Assembly (NCBI RefSeq): GCF_017832975.1
Contig: NZ_JAFIBI010000001.1
Location: forward strand, 4,154,001-4,218,000
DNA length: 64,000 nucleotides
Reading direction: 5' to 3'
DNA from: Arthrobacter sp. PvP023
GTDB taxonomy: Bacteria; Actinomycetota; Actinomycetes; Actinomycetales; Micrococcaceae
How positions within the stretch are numbered: position 1 is the first letter of the stretch; each line of letters opens with the position of its first letter. Made by a program: the position numbers and the translations under genes. The notes beneath the pieces are model-generated. The model was not told where the DNA came from. It saw nothing but the letters and a program-made list of their open reading frames with translations, and made no database searches. This document shows, piece by piece, positions 9,352 through 18,677 of the stretch.

Positions 9352-9609
9352 TCAGCTCCGGTTCTCGTCTGACCCCGCGGCGTCTTTGTCGCTGGTGGTT
9401 ACCCGGAGGCTGCCGTTGAGCTTCCAGGTAGCCCGCGGGGCATCCGGGCCGATGTCACGCGGAACCTCCACCGTCATGTCGATGAAGTTGTAGTTGATCG
9501 CAGCACCCTTACCCGTCAGGTAGGACCACATCTCCTCAGCCAGGTCTGCCCAGTCGCGGATGCTGCGGTCGGCTGTACGGGTACTCTCAGGCGCGTTTAT
9601 TTCCGTCAT
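9352..9609 (-). CDS. Small conserved hypothetical protein
   Basis: An 85-aa soluble acidic protein of unknown function. It contains SIRDWADLAEEMWSYLTGKGAAI and a predicted beta region VEVPRDIGPDAP. The start at 9609 is supported by AAGGGG about 10 nt upstream; a longer frame to 9831 starts in unsupported sequence. Because the FHA gene follows after 7 nt, it is probably the first gene of that transcript. It is divergent from the two-component system. Confidence 0.75.
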   Translation of the reverse strand: MTEINAPESTRTADRSIRDWADLAEEMWSYLTGKGAAINYNFIDMTVEVPRDIGPDAPRATWKLNGSLRVTTSDKDAAGSDENRS

Positions 9610-9816
9610 GGTGGAAAATCCCCTTCGTTGGGTGCCGCATGAACGTTTCGTGCCGAGTCCTGGTGGACTCAGTGGCCTCACTCTAGTACTGGCTGGTAGC
9701 GGTGGAAACCCTTCGCGGCACGAACGAATTTCCCGCGTAAAGGGTTCCCGCCTCAGCGTCAATCGGTGGCTGCCAGCAGGTCCACGGCGCAGCTGGCAGG
9801 GGGATACACCCATGAG

Positions 9817-9856
9817 ACATTCAACATTCATTCAGAAAACTCCCAGATTCTGGGAG
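9817..9856 (+). promoter_or_regulatory. Heptamer direct repeats and palindrome before response regulator
   Basis: Two perfect tandem ACATTCA heptamers (9817-9830) are followed by TTCA. Five bases later comes a perfect inverted repeat, CTCCCAGA and TCTGGGAG around one T (9840-9856). It ends 13 bp before the response-regulator ATG. OmpR/PhoB-type regulators bind direct repeats of about 7 bp, so autoregulation is plausible. The palindrome could also be a leader hairpin beside the ribosome binding site. Confidence 0.5.
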
Positions 9857-9869
9857 CATCATAGGAGGT

Positions 9870-10580
9870 ATGAAAAAGAACGGTCCCGAAGCCAAGCTGC
9901 TCGTCGTAGATGATGAACCAAACATCCGCGAGCTGCTCTCCACCTCCTTGAGGTTCGCAGGCTTCGAGGTTGTCTCGGCCGGCAACGGACGCGAGGCCCT
10001 CGCCGCCGCCGAACTCCACGCCCCCGACCTTGCCGTGCTGGACGTCATGCTGCCGGACATGGACGGGTTTACGGTGACCCGCCGGCTGCGTGCGTCCGGC
10101 AAGCATTTCCCGGTCCTCTTCCTCACCGCGAAGGACGATACCGAGGACAAGGTCACCGGACTCACCGTGGGCGGCGACGACTATGTCACGAAGCCCTTCA
10201 GCCTGGACGAGGTGGTGGCCCGGATCCGCGCCGTCCTGCGCCGCACCCAGCCCCTGCTTGACGACGACGCCGTGATCCGCGTGGACGACCTCGAGCTCGA
10301 CGACGACGCCCACGAGGTGCGCCGGGGCGGCACCGTGATTGAGCTCTCGCCGACCGAATTCAAGCTCCTCCGCTACCTGATGCTGAACCCGAACCGGGTG
10401 CTGTCCAAGTCCCAGATCCTGGATCATGTCTGGGAGTACGATTTCAACGGCGACGCGTCCATCGTGGAGTCCTACATCTCGTACCTGCGGCGCAAGGTGG
10501 ACATCGACCCCGACGCGCCGGCCCTGATCCAGACCAAGCGTGGGGTGGGCTACGTACTGCGGACAGCCGAGAAGCGCTGA
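9870..10580 (+). CDS. OmpR/PhoB-family response regulator
   Basis: A 236-aa DNA-binding response regulator. The receiver domain (about 8-120) has the acidic pair D14/D15, phospho-acceptor D58 in LAVLDVMLPDMDG and K108 in YVTKPF. A winged-helix output domain covers about 135-232, with SPTEFKLLRYL and the C-terminal TKRGVGYVLR. The SD AGGAGG sits only 1 nt from the ATG, which is unusually tight, but no alternative start exists within 20 codons. It is cotranscribed with the sensor kinase 2 nt downstream. The stimulus is not apparent. Confidence 0.95.
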   Translation: MKKNGPEAKLLVVDDEPNIRELLSTSLRFAGFEVVSAGNGREALAAAELHAPDLAVLDVMLPDMDGFTVTRRLRASGKHFPVLFLTAKDDTEDKVTGLTVGGDDYVTKPFSLDEVVARIRAVLRRTQPLLDDDAVIRVDDLELDDDAHEVRRGGTVIELSPTEFKLLRYLMLNPNRVLSKSQILDHVWEYDFNGDASIVESYISYLRRKVDIDPDAPALIQTKRGVGYVLRTAEKR

Positions 10581-10582
10581 CC

Positions 10583-12073
10583 TTGCTGCACCGTTGGAAG
10601 TCGGCCTCACTGCGTTCCCAGCTGGTGGCCATCATGATGGCACTGATGCTGGTGGCGCTCGCCGTGACCGGTTCCGGCACCCTGACACTCCTGCACAGCT
10701 ATCTGCAGGGGCAGGTCGACGACAAGCTCAAGGTCGCCGTCAATTCCGTGAAGCAGCAGCAGTCCTTCAGCCAGTTGCTCCAGCAGAATCCGAACATCCC
10801 CACGGACTACTCCCTGATGCTCCTGCGCCAGGACCAGGACGCATTTCCCTTCGGCGGCAGCAAGGACTCGCACCCGGCCATCGACAGCCTGTCCCCCGCC
10901 GAAGCGAACAGGCTGGACCTGGCCCCGTTCCAGGTCAGGGGTACGGACGGACGCAACTGGCGCGTCGTGGCGCTGCCCGTCCTGGACGGCAACCAGCGTA
11001 ATGCCGTCGTCATCATCGGCCTGCCCCTGGCTCCCGTGGACTCGGTCATGGAGCATGCCTCACTGGTGGTGATCGGGGTGGGCTTCCTGACCCTGGTGCT
11101 GGCCTTCTTCATTGCCACCTGGACGGTCTCCAGGTCCTTCCGGCCGCTTGCGCGTGTGGAACGGACCGCCGCCGCCATCGCGGCGGGTGACCTCTCCCGC
11201 CGAGTGGATGTGGAGAATCCTGCCACGGAAGTGGGCCGGCTGGGTGGCTCCCTCAACGCGATGCTGAGCCATATCGAGTCCGCCTTCGCGGCCAGGATGG
11301 CATCGGAAGAGCGGATGCGCCGCTTTGCCGCTGACGCTTCACATGAACTCCGCACCCCGTTGGTAACAATCCGCGGTTTCTCGGAGCTCTACCGCCAGGG
11401 TGCGTTGACCAAGGAAGAGGACGTGGCCACCGCGATGGGTCGGATTGAAAGTGAGGCCAAGCGGATGGGCTCCATGGTTGAGGATCTCCTGCTCCTCGCA
11501 AGGCTGGATGAACAGCGTCCGCTCCAGCAGAAGCCTGTGGATCTGCTGCTCCTCGCCAATGACGCCGTGGTGGACACCCAGGCCAGCGACCGGGACCGGA
11601 CCATTTCGCTGACAGGCCTCGACGGCGGGTCGCCGTCTCCTGCGCCGGTGCTGGGCGATGAGGCAAAGCTGCGCCAGGTGGTGGGCAACCTGGTGGGCAA
11701 CGCCCTCCGCTACACCCCGGCGGGGACACCGGTTGAGCTCGCGGTAGGGGTCCGGACTGACGATGCCGGCCTGCGGTCCTCCGTCATCGAGGTGCGGGAC
11801 CATGGTGCCGGGATCCCGGAGGACGAAGCATCCCGGATCTTTGAGCGTTTCTACCGCGCGGACACCTCGCGGACCCGCGAAACCGGCGGCAGCGGCCTCG
11901 GCCTGGCCATCGTTGCCGCCATTGTCGGGTCGCATTCAGGCTCTGTCCGGGTGGTTCCGACCGACGGCGGGGGCGCCACCATGGTGGTGAGCCTCCCGTT
12001 CCAGGACGAGGCGGCCGGCTACGCCGACAGTGAGCCCGACGGCGGCGACAGCGGCGAAGTTGTCCACATATAG
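10583..12073 (+). CDS. Sensor histidine kinase
   Basis: A 496-aa membrane histidine kinase, partner of the preceding regulator. TM1 is about 13-35, an extracytoplasmic sensor region about 36-155 and TM2 about 157-180, followed by HAMP (about 180-232). The HisKA H-box is FAADASHELRTP with H254. HATPase motifs include GNLVGNALRYTP (N box), DHGAGIPEDE (G1) and GGSGLGLAIV (G2). The start is TTG, 2 nt after the regulator stop, with GAGAAG upstream. The order receiver then kinase and the overall shape recall the mycobacterial MprAB/TcrXY group, but the sequence does not identify the ligand. Confidence 0.93.
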   Translation: MLHRWKSASLRSQLVAIMMALMLVALAVTGSGTLTLLHSYLQGQVDDKLKVAVNSVKQQQSFSQLLQQNPNIPTDYSLMLLRQDQDAFPFGGSKDSHPAIDSLSPAEANRLDLAPFQVRGTDGRNWRVVALPVLDGNQRNAVVIIGLPLAPVDSVMEHASLVVIGVGFLTLVLAFFIATWTVSRSFRPLARVERTAAAIAAGDLSRRVDVENPATEVGRLGGSLNAMLSHIESAFAARMASEERMRRFAADASHELRTPLVTIRGFSELYRQGALTKEEDVATAMGRIESEAKRMGSMVEDLLLLARLDEQRPLQQKPVDLLLLANDAVVDTQASDRDRTISLTGLDGGSPSPAPVLGDEAKLRQVVGNLVGNALRYTPAGTPVELAVGVRTDDAGLRSSVIEVRDHGAGIPEDEASRIFERFYRADTSRTRETGGSGLGLAIVAAIVGSHSGSVRVVPTDGGGATMVVSLPFQDEAAGYADSEPDGGDSGEVVHI

Positions 12074-12146
12074 CCAGCAGCTGTAGCGCGGCTTTCCACG
12101 CGCTTCCTAGGCTCGACGTAGCGGCCCGAATACCCCGGCCGCCCGC

Positions 12147-12162
12147 AAGCTTGAAAAAGCTT
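12147..12162 (+). other. AAGCTT hairpin upstream of WXG100 gene
   Basis: AAGCTT, loop GAAA, AAGCTT. It lies 27 bp before the ATG of the WXG100 gene in the 115-bp gap after the kinase gene. It may be a leader hairpin or a binding site. The usual Shine-Dalgarno position downstream holds only GAAGGG (12175-12180), spaced 8 nt from ATG. Confidence 0.35.
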
Positions 12163-12188
12163 TCGAACAGCGTCGAAGGGCAATACCA

Positions 12189-12476
12189 ATGAGCATCATC
12201 TCCGTTGATACCGAACTGCTCCAGCTCAAATCTGCCAACGTCAAAGCTACGGTTGACCGTATCAGCACGGACGTCCAGGCGATGAAGAGGGGTCTGGATG
12301 AGCTGCAGGGAACGTGGCGCGGATCGGCGGCCACCAACTTCCAAGGACTGATCACCGAGTGGACCATCACACAGGGCAAAGTGGAGGCCGCTCTCGCGTC
12401 CATCAACACAGCCCTCGCTTCGGCGGCCGCCACGTATGCCCAGGCAGAGCAGGGCAACACGCAGCGGTTCAGCTGA
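12189..12476 (+). CDS. WXG100 (ESAT-6-like) protein
   Basis: A 95-aa helical-hairpin protein of the WXG100 family, substrates or partners of type VII (ESX) secretion. W43-R44-G45 forms the turn between two amphipathic helices (about 8-40 and 48-88). The C-terminus lacks a clear YxxxD/E secretion motif; the nearest is YAQAE near residue 83. No EccC ATPase, partner WXG100 or other ESX gene is in the window, so it is an orphan. GAAGGG lies 8 nt upstream of ATG. Confidence 0.9.
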   Translation: MSIISVDTELLQLKSANVKATVDRISTDVQAMKRGLDELQGTWRGSAATNFQGLITEWTITQGKVEAALASINTALASAAATYAQAEQGNTQRFS

Positions 12477-12482
12477 CCGGCA

Positions 12483-13442
12483 CTAGGCTTCCGGTGTTCC
12501 CTGGTGGAAGCGCAGGCGCCAGCGTTTTCCATCGAGAACCCAGAGCGAGCTCCGGAGCGAGGATCCCTCCCGGCCCTTGCTGCGGTAGGTCAGAAGGACC
12601 GCTTCAGCGCCGATCCGCTCGGCGCCGATTATCTCCAGCTCAGCTGCACCGCCAGGATTCTCCTCGAGCGACATCATCATTGAATCCCGCGTCCACAGCC
12701 TGCCGGAACTGCCGATTTCCGTAAACTCCGGGTGGAGCAGCACACCGGTCCGTCCGATGTCGGCGCGGGTATCGGGGCTTAGCAGCTCCCGTTCCAGTGC
12801 TTCAACAACGGCCTCGGGAGCTGCTTCCCGCCCGGCTGGCGCCGCGAACGGATCTGTCTCCAGCTCACTGAAAAGATCCGGCTCGGTAAAGAGATCCGGC
12901 TGGTTGCTGCCGCCCGGTGTCAGGGACTCCCGCGCCGCCGGCACGCTGGCTGCGGGGGATGCAGAGGCGCCGACGCCGCGGACGAAACCCGGCCCGGACC
13001 GCACGGCAATGCCCTGCTGATAGGCGGTCGCAGCAGCCCGCGCACGGTCGTCGGCGGCCTCATTCAGGTCGTGTCCGGCGTGGCCGCGGACCCACTCGAA
13101 GCGGTATTTGCGTCCGCTCAGCGCCTGGTCGATTTCCCGCAGGATCTCCACGTTCAAGACCGGCTTGCCATCAGCTTTGCGCCAGCCCTTGCGTTTCCAT
13201 CCGGGCATCCACTTGGTGACCGAGTTGATGACGTATTGGCTGTCGCAGAGAATATGCAGCTCCTCCCCGGGAAGGTGCGCCGTGCAACGGAAGAGATCCA
13301 GCACAGCCATCAGCTCGCCCTGGTTATTGGTGCCGTGCGGCCAGCCGCCGGCCCGCCAGCAGTCGTCATTCACGTACCAGGCCCATCCGGCCGGACCGGG
13401 ATTTCCTAAAGCCGAACCGTCGGCTGCTGCAGTAATCGTCAC
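12483..13442 (-). CDS. Ribonuclease H fused to a SnoaL/DUF4440-like domain
   Basis: A 319-aa cytoplasmic protein. Residues 1-145 are an RNase HI domain that cleaves RNA in RNA:DNA hybrids. D8, E43 (NNQGELMAV), D67 (LCDSQYV) and the RGHAGHDLNEAADD block supply the catalytic residues. After a Pro/Ser/Ala-rich linker, about residues 215-315 form a second domain (TGVLLHPEFTEIGSSGRLW, then LLTYRSKG) resembling SnoaL/DUF4440 folds. I chose the GTG at 13442 because the fold starts there and AGGAT lies about 8 nt upstream; the frame is open back to 13601. It converges with the WXG100 gene. Confidence 0.85.
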   Translation of the reverse strand: MTITAAADGSALGNPGPAGWAWYVNDDCWRAGGWPHGTNNQGELMAVLDLFRCTAHLPGEELHILCDSQYVINSVTKWMPGWKRKGWRKADGKPVLNVEILREIDQALSGRKYRFEWVRGHAGHDLNEAADDRARAAATAYQQGIAVRSGPGFVRGVGASASPAASVPAARESLTPGGSNQPDLFTEPDLFSELETDPFAAPAGREAAPEAVVEALERELLSPDTRADIGRTGVLLHPEFTEIGSSGRLWTRDSMMMSLEENPGGAAELEIIGAERIGAEAVLLTYRSKGREGSSLRSSLWVLDGKRWRLRFHQGTPEA

Positions 13443-13560
13443 CGCACTATCCTGCCAGACCGGCCCGACATTGTGGCTTCCAGCCGTCCGCCGCCCTCCC
13501 GGAAAACGCTTACCCCGTATCGTTGACAGGCTGAGATTGCGCGTGCAAGAATCAAAACTC

Positions 13561-13586
13561 CCGCTCAGAAAACGTTTTCTCAGCGG
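13561..13586. promoter_or_regulatory. LacI-type operator, 26-bp palindrome
   Basis: A perfect 14-bp core AGAAAACGTTTTCT (13567-13580) is centred on CG. One mismatched base on each side leads to outer arms CCGCT and AGCGG, giving a near-perfect 26-bp dyad. A central CG with flanking A/T tracts is typical of LacI-family repressor sites. It lies 79 bp upstream of the binding-protein ATG, where a promoter operator would sit. Confidence 0.7.
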
Positions 13587-13664
13587 CTGTTCGGCATTCA
13601 TGCGCCTTTGCGGCGCGCCACCTCAGTTTCACCATTCCACGGCTGTACACAGGAAGGCGTATCA

Positions 13665-14975
13665 ATGAAGATCTCGTCCGGAAGCAGGTTTCGACTCAAG
13701 ATTGGAGCCACCGCTGCTGCCCTCGCGATGCTGGTCACGGGCTGCGGCGCGTCAGCAGGTTCCGGCGCCGACAAGGAGGTCACACTGCGCTTTGCCTGGT
13801 GGGGCAACGAGTACCTCAACGCCCAGACCCAAAAGGTGATCGACGCGTTCCAGGCCGAACACCCAAACATCAAGATCAAAGCGGCCCCGGGGGAATGGAG
13901 CGGATACTGGGACAAGCTGGCCACCACCACCGCAGCCAATGATGCACCGGACGTGATCCAGATGGATCAGAAATACATTGCCGAGTACGGTGGCCGCGGA
14001 GCTCTCCTTGACCTGGCCAAGCAAGACGGCATCGACCTGTCGAAAATGGACAAGGAACAGCTCGCCTCCGGCCAGTACGACAATGCCCAGTACGGCCTCA
14101 GCACGGGCAAGAACGCCTACGTGGTAATGGCGAACACCAAGGTGTTCGAGGCGGCCAACGTCCCGCTTCCCGACGACGCCACCTGGACCTGGGATGACTT
14201 CAACGACATCGCCACGAAGCTCACACAGGCGGGAGGGGGTACAAACTACGGGGCTGCATACGGCAGCAACGAAGCCGACCTCATCATCTGGCTTCGGCAG
14301 CACGGCGAAAACCTGTATTCACAGGACGGCAAGCTGGCCTTCACCGCCGGGACTGCGGCGTCGTTTTGGGAACGCCTGAAAAATCAGCGGGATTCCCAGG
14401 CAAGCCCGCCCGCCACCGTCGCCACGGAGGACGCAGGCGCCGGCCTGGAAGAGAGCCTGTTCGGGACCAACCGGATCGGCATGGCGTGGTGGTGGACCAA
14501 TCAGCTCGGATCCCTGGAGACCACCACGGGAAGCAGCATCAAGATGCTCCGCGCACCGAGCGTGGACGGAAAAGCAGCAGACAACGGCATGTACTACAAG
14601 CCATCAATGTTCTGGTCCGCCTCTTCGAGGTCCAAGAATCCGGAAGCAGCGGCAACGTTCATCAACTACCTGGCAAACAGCCCGGAGGCTGGATCGATCC
14701 TGATGACCGACCGCGGGGTCCCTGCCAATTCCGAAGTTCTGGCGGCAATTACTCCGAAACTGAAGACTGCGGACTCAACGGTGGTCGGTTTCCTCCAGGA
14801 CATCAAACCGGAGATGGCCGAGGCGCCCCCAGTACCGCCGGTCGGGTCGGGCAGTGTGCAGAATGTCATCAAGCGTTACACCGACGAAGTCCTCTATGAC
14901 CGCAAATCGCCTTCGACGGCCGCGGAGGAGTTCAAGAAGGAAGTCGAAGGGATGCTGGCGTCAGCCCGCAAATAA
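13665..14975 (+). CDS. Sugar ABC transporter substrate-binding lipoprotein
   Basis: A 436-aa extracellular lipid-anchored solute-binding protein, family 1 (maltose/oligosaccharide type). The lipobox LVTGC puts the acylated cysteine at C27, and the mature fold begins VTLRFAWWGNEYLN. The start at 13665 is supported by AGGAAGG upstream; an ATG 57 nt earlier would bury the signal peptide. No permease or ATPase genes flank it, so partners must be encoded elsewhere. Expression is probably controlled by the LacI-type dyad at 13561. A strong terminator follows at 15009. The likely ligand is a sugar; the exact one is unknown. Confidence 0.9.
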   Translation: MKISSGSRFRLKIGATAAALAMLVTGCGASAGSGADKEVTLRFAWWGNEYLNAQTQKVIDAFQAEHPNIKIKAAPGEWSGYWDKLATTTAANDAPDVIQMDQKYIAEYGGRGALLDLAKQDGIDLSKMDKEQLASGQYDNAQYGLSTGKNAYVVMANTKVFEAANVPLPDDATWTWDDFNDIATKLTQAGGGTNYGAAYGSNEADLIIWLRQHGENLYSQDGKLAFTAGTAASFWERLKNQRDSQASPPATVATEDAGAGLEESLFGTNRIGMAWWWTNQLGSLETTTGSSIKMLRAPSVDGKAADNGMYYKPSMFWSASSRSKNPEAAATFINYLANSPEAGSILMTDRGVPANSEVLAAITPKLKTADSTVVGFLQDIKPEMAEAPPVPPVGSGSVQNVIKRYTDEVLYDRKSPSTAAEEFKKEVEGMLASARK

Positions 14976-15008
14976 TCCAGTACCGGCCCTTCACGTCCCA
15001 GTCAAAAG

Positions 15009-15047
15009 CAAAGTGCGGCTCCCTCGAAGCGAGGGAGCCGCACTTTG
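15009..15047. terminator. Bidirectional terminator between binding protein and groEL
   Basis: A perfect 17-bp stem (15010-15026 with 15030-15046), extendable by a C-G pair, closed by an AAG loop. T-rich tracts follow on both strands (TTTGTTT on plus, TTTGCTTTT on minus), so it can end both converging transcripts. Confidence 0.9.
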
Positions 15048-15073
15048 TTTATGCGTCAGGTGCGCAGGGCAGG

Positions 15074-16711
<1,638 letters not shown>

Positions 16712-16893
16712 AACGGCAGTAGTCCTTTCGGGACAGTCGTTAAGAATGAACCTTCACTGCGGTGCCCGCGACGGACGATCCTTCACCGACGGCCTCTGTA
16801 TGCCGCGCGGATGGGATCTCACCCCAGCAAGGTATTTCTTTCGCTCCTTGTCCTTCCCGCTCTCTCCGCAGCCGGCCGGAACCGGGCGTTGAT
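16712..16893 (-). other. Long groEL leader
   Basis: About 180 nt separate the groEL ATG from the nearer CIRCE box. No reading frame with a convincing start and codon use is seen on either strand. AAAGGA lies 11 nt before ATG and is the likely Shine-Dalgarno. The leader is long enough to hold structure, but I see no clear named element in it. Confidence 0.4.
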
Positions 16894-16920
16894 TTAGCAG
16901 TCAGTCCGTGGGAGTGCTAA
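16894..16920 (-). promoter_or_regulatory. CIRCE element (HrcA operator), proximal copy
   Basis: TTAGCAGTC, 9-nt spacer AGTCCGTGG, GAGTGCTAA. It matches the CIRCE consensus TTAGCACTC-N9-GAGTGCTAA at 17 of 18 arm positions. A TTGACT (read on the minus strand) between the two CIRCE copies could be the -35 of the groEL promoter. Confidence 0.9.
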
Positions 16921-16928
16921 GTCAATAA

Positions 16929-16955
16929 TTAGCACTCCCCCGGGGAGAGTGCAAG
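16929..16955 (-). promoter_or_regulatory. CIRCE element (HrcA operator), distal copy
   Basis: TTAGCACTC, 9-nt spacer CCCCGGGGA, GAGTGCAAG, a 16 of 18 match to CIRCE. It starts 8 nt after the proximal copy, so the two form a tandem HrcA array upstream of groEL. Confidence 0.85.
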
Positions 16956-17006
16956 CAGGGATTGCGCCGAAAGGCCCTCCTGCGGCCCGCACTACGCTAG
17001 GAGCGA

Positions 17007-18305
17007 TCAGCTGCCCGCCCGGGCGGCAGTTTCGCTTCCACTCATTCGGGCGGTGTTGTCCGCGGCGTAAGTGAACACCATGTAGTGGGCGGTGGTGACG
17101 TCCCCGTTTGAATCAAAGCCGATGGGCCCCGATTCGCCGTCGTAATCCACCGGCCTACCGGCCTTGATGGCATCCCCGCATTCTTTGTAGCTCCTGCAGG
17201 GTTGAACCGCTTCCGCGCCGTGCTGCCCGGAAACCGCGATCAGCTTCGCCGCGATGGATGATCCGGCGTCGTCCTGGGCAGCGGCCGCGGCGATGGCGGC
17301 CAGGTTCACGGCGTCGTAAGTTTCCGCTGCGAACGTCATGTCCTTGAGCCCGGGATCAACAGCTACCAGTTCCCCTTGGAAGTGCGCCGAAGGGAAGATA
17401 CCGGGCAGGATCCCGCGCGCGCCCTCAAGTGCTTTGGACCCGAGGGCGGAACCGTATTGGTTGATGGCGCCGTCGCTGAGAATCAGCTTGCTGCCTGCCA
17501 CCCCCGCGTTGTTGAGCTCCGCGATTGCGCCCTGGGCGCCGGCCCGGGCCACCAGAATGACTGAATCCGGACCCGCTGCCTTGGCGGAAGCTGCCGCCTG
17601 TTGCGCCTGGCCGGCAGTGAAGGCGGCCTCAGCCACCGTTCCAAGGCCGGCAGCTTTCGCTGCCGCGGCAACGGCCACAGAGACATCCTTGCCGTACATC
17701 CCGTCCTCGTGGACGATCGCTATTGTCCGGGCGCCGCTGTCCTTGGCCAGTTTCACCAGCACGGGCGCCTGGGCCGTGTCTGCCGCTGACGTACGGAAGT
17801 AATATCCGCCGCTCCTGTAACGCGTGAGGCCGTGCGCGGCATTCGCCGGAGAGATGATGGCCACCTCGGCCCGCGACAGGACATCAATTGCCCCCGGGGC
17901 GCGGCTCGAATCCGTGGGACCGATGACGACATCCGCCCCTGCGGCCACCAGTTCCTTGGCCTGCGAGGCGGTGTCCTCGCTGATTTTTTCAGGCAACAGC
18001 TGTACCGGCCGGCCTTTGTGGCCCCCCGCGGCATTGACCTCCTGAACCGCCAGCTTGGCCGCGGCGAGTTGCGAGGCGTTGAGGAAGGACTGCTTCCCCG
18101 TGTTGTCCAGCAGCAGGCCTATCCGCAAGGTGCCATCGCCGCCGGCGTCGACTGCATCAACACGGGCGTTGCCGGCCTGGCCGGAGCAACCGGCCAGCAG
18201 GAGCGCCGTTCCCGCCGCAAGAACCGCTGCTGCGGTGAACCGCGGCCGCGCGGGTCCGAACCGGGCGGGGCTGCCTGTGCCATGCATTGCCGCGGCGGAT
18301 GGCAT
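17007..18305 (-). CDS. Branched-chain-type ABC substrate-binding lipoprotein
   Basis: A 432-aa periplasmic-binding-fold protein of the LivJ/Peripla_BP_6 type. The signal peptide ends in the lipobox LLAGC (C40), and the mature part starts after a short linker with TLRIGLLLDNTGKQSFLNA. The mid-region VVIGPTDSSRAPGAIDVLSRA is typical of the family. Ligands of relatives are amino acids or small amides; here it is unknown. No permease or ATPase is adjacent. The ATG overlaps the stop of cspA by one base (TGATG), although a second ATG 18 nt downstream (MHGTGS) is possible. Confidence 0.85.
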   Translation of the reverse strand: MPSAAAMHGTGSPARFGPARPRFTAAAVLAAGTALLLAGCSGQAGNARVDAVDAGGDGTLRIGLLLDNTGKQSFLNASQLAAAKLAVQEVNAAGGHKGRPVQLLPEKISEDTASQAKELVAAGADVVIGPTDSSRAPGAIDVLSRAEVAIISPANAAHGLTRYRSGGYYFRTSAADTAQAPVLVKLAKDSGARTIAIVHEDGMYGKDVSVAVAAAAKAAGLGTVAEAAFTAGQAQQAAASAKAAGPDSVILVARAGAQGAIAELNNAGVAGSKLILSDGAINQYGSALGSKALEGARGILPGIFPSAHFQGELVAVDPGLKDMTFAAETYDAVNLAAIAAAAAQDDAGSSIAAKLIAVSGQHGAEAVQPCRSYKECGDAIKAGRPVDYDGESGPIGFDSNGDVTTAHYMVFTYAADNTARMSGSETAARAGS

Positions 18306-18508
18306 CAGGCCGTCCGGACGTTCTCTGCCTGGGGACCCTTCTCGCCTTCTCCTACCTCGAACTGCACCCGTTGCCCTTCGTCCAGAGCCCGGTAGCCTTC
18401 CCCCTCGATGGCCGACCAGTGGACGAAGACATCGTCTCCGGAGTCGTCAACAGTGATGAAGCCATAGCCTTTTTCGGCGTTGAACCACTTAACGGTTCCC
18501 AATGCCAT
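18305..18508 (-). CDS. cspA: Cold-shock protein CspA-type
   Basis: A 67-aa single-domain RNA chaperone. It contains GTVKWFNAEKGYGFI (RNP1 KGYGFI) and DDVFVHWSAI (RNP2 VFVH), the classic CspA motifs. I chose ATG at 18508 because GGAAAG lies 10 nt upstream and 67 aa is the normal size; a GTG at 18517 would leave almost no spacing. Its stop TGA overlaps the ATG of the downstream binding lipoprotein, an unexpected coupling. The gene probably has its own cold-induced promoter. Confidence 0.95.
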   Translation of the reverse strand: MALGTVKWFNAEKGYGFITVDDSGDDVFVHWSAIEGEGYRALDEGQRVQFEVGEGEKGPQAENVRTA

Positions 18509-18677
18509 GTTGCCCACACTTTCCGGTTGCTCTGTGTCCGGCCCACCTCACTGTGCGCCGTCGGGACGGTCCGCGTTGAGGCGCGGCACCCGGAATCACT
18601 TTAGCCATTGCCATTTGCCGGGGGCAGGACCAGGCCCTGCGAGCCCCCAATAGTTATTCAGGCGTAACCGAAATTCC

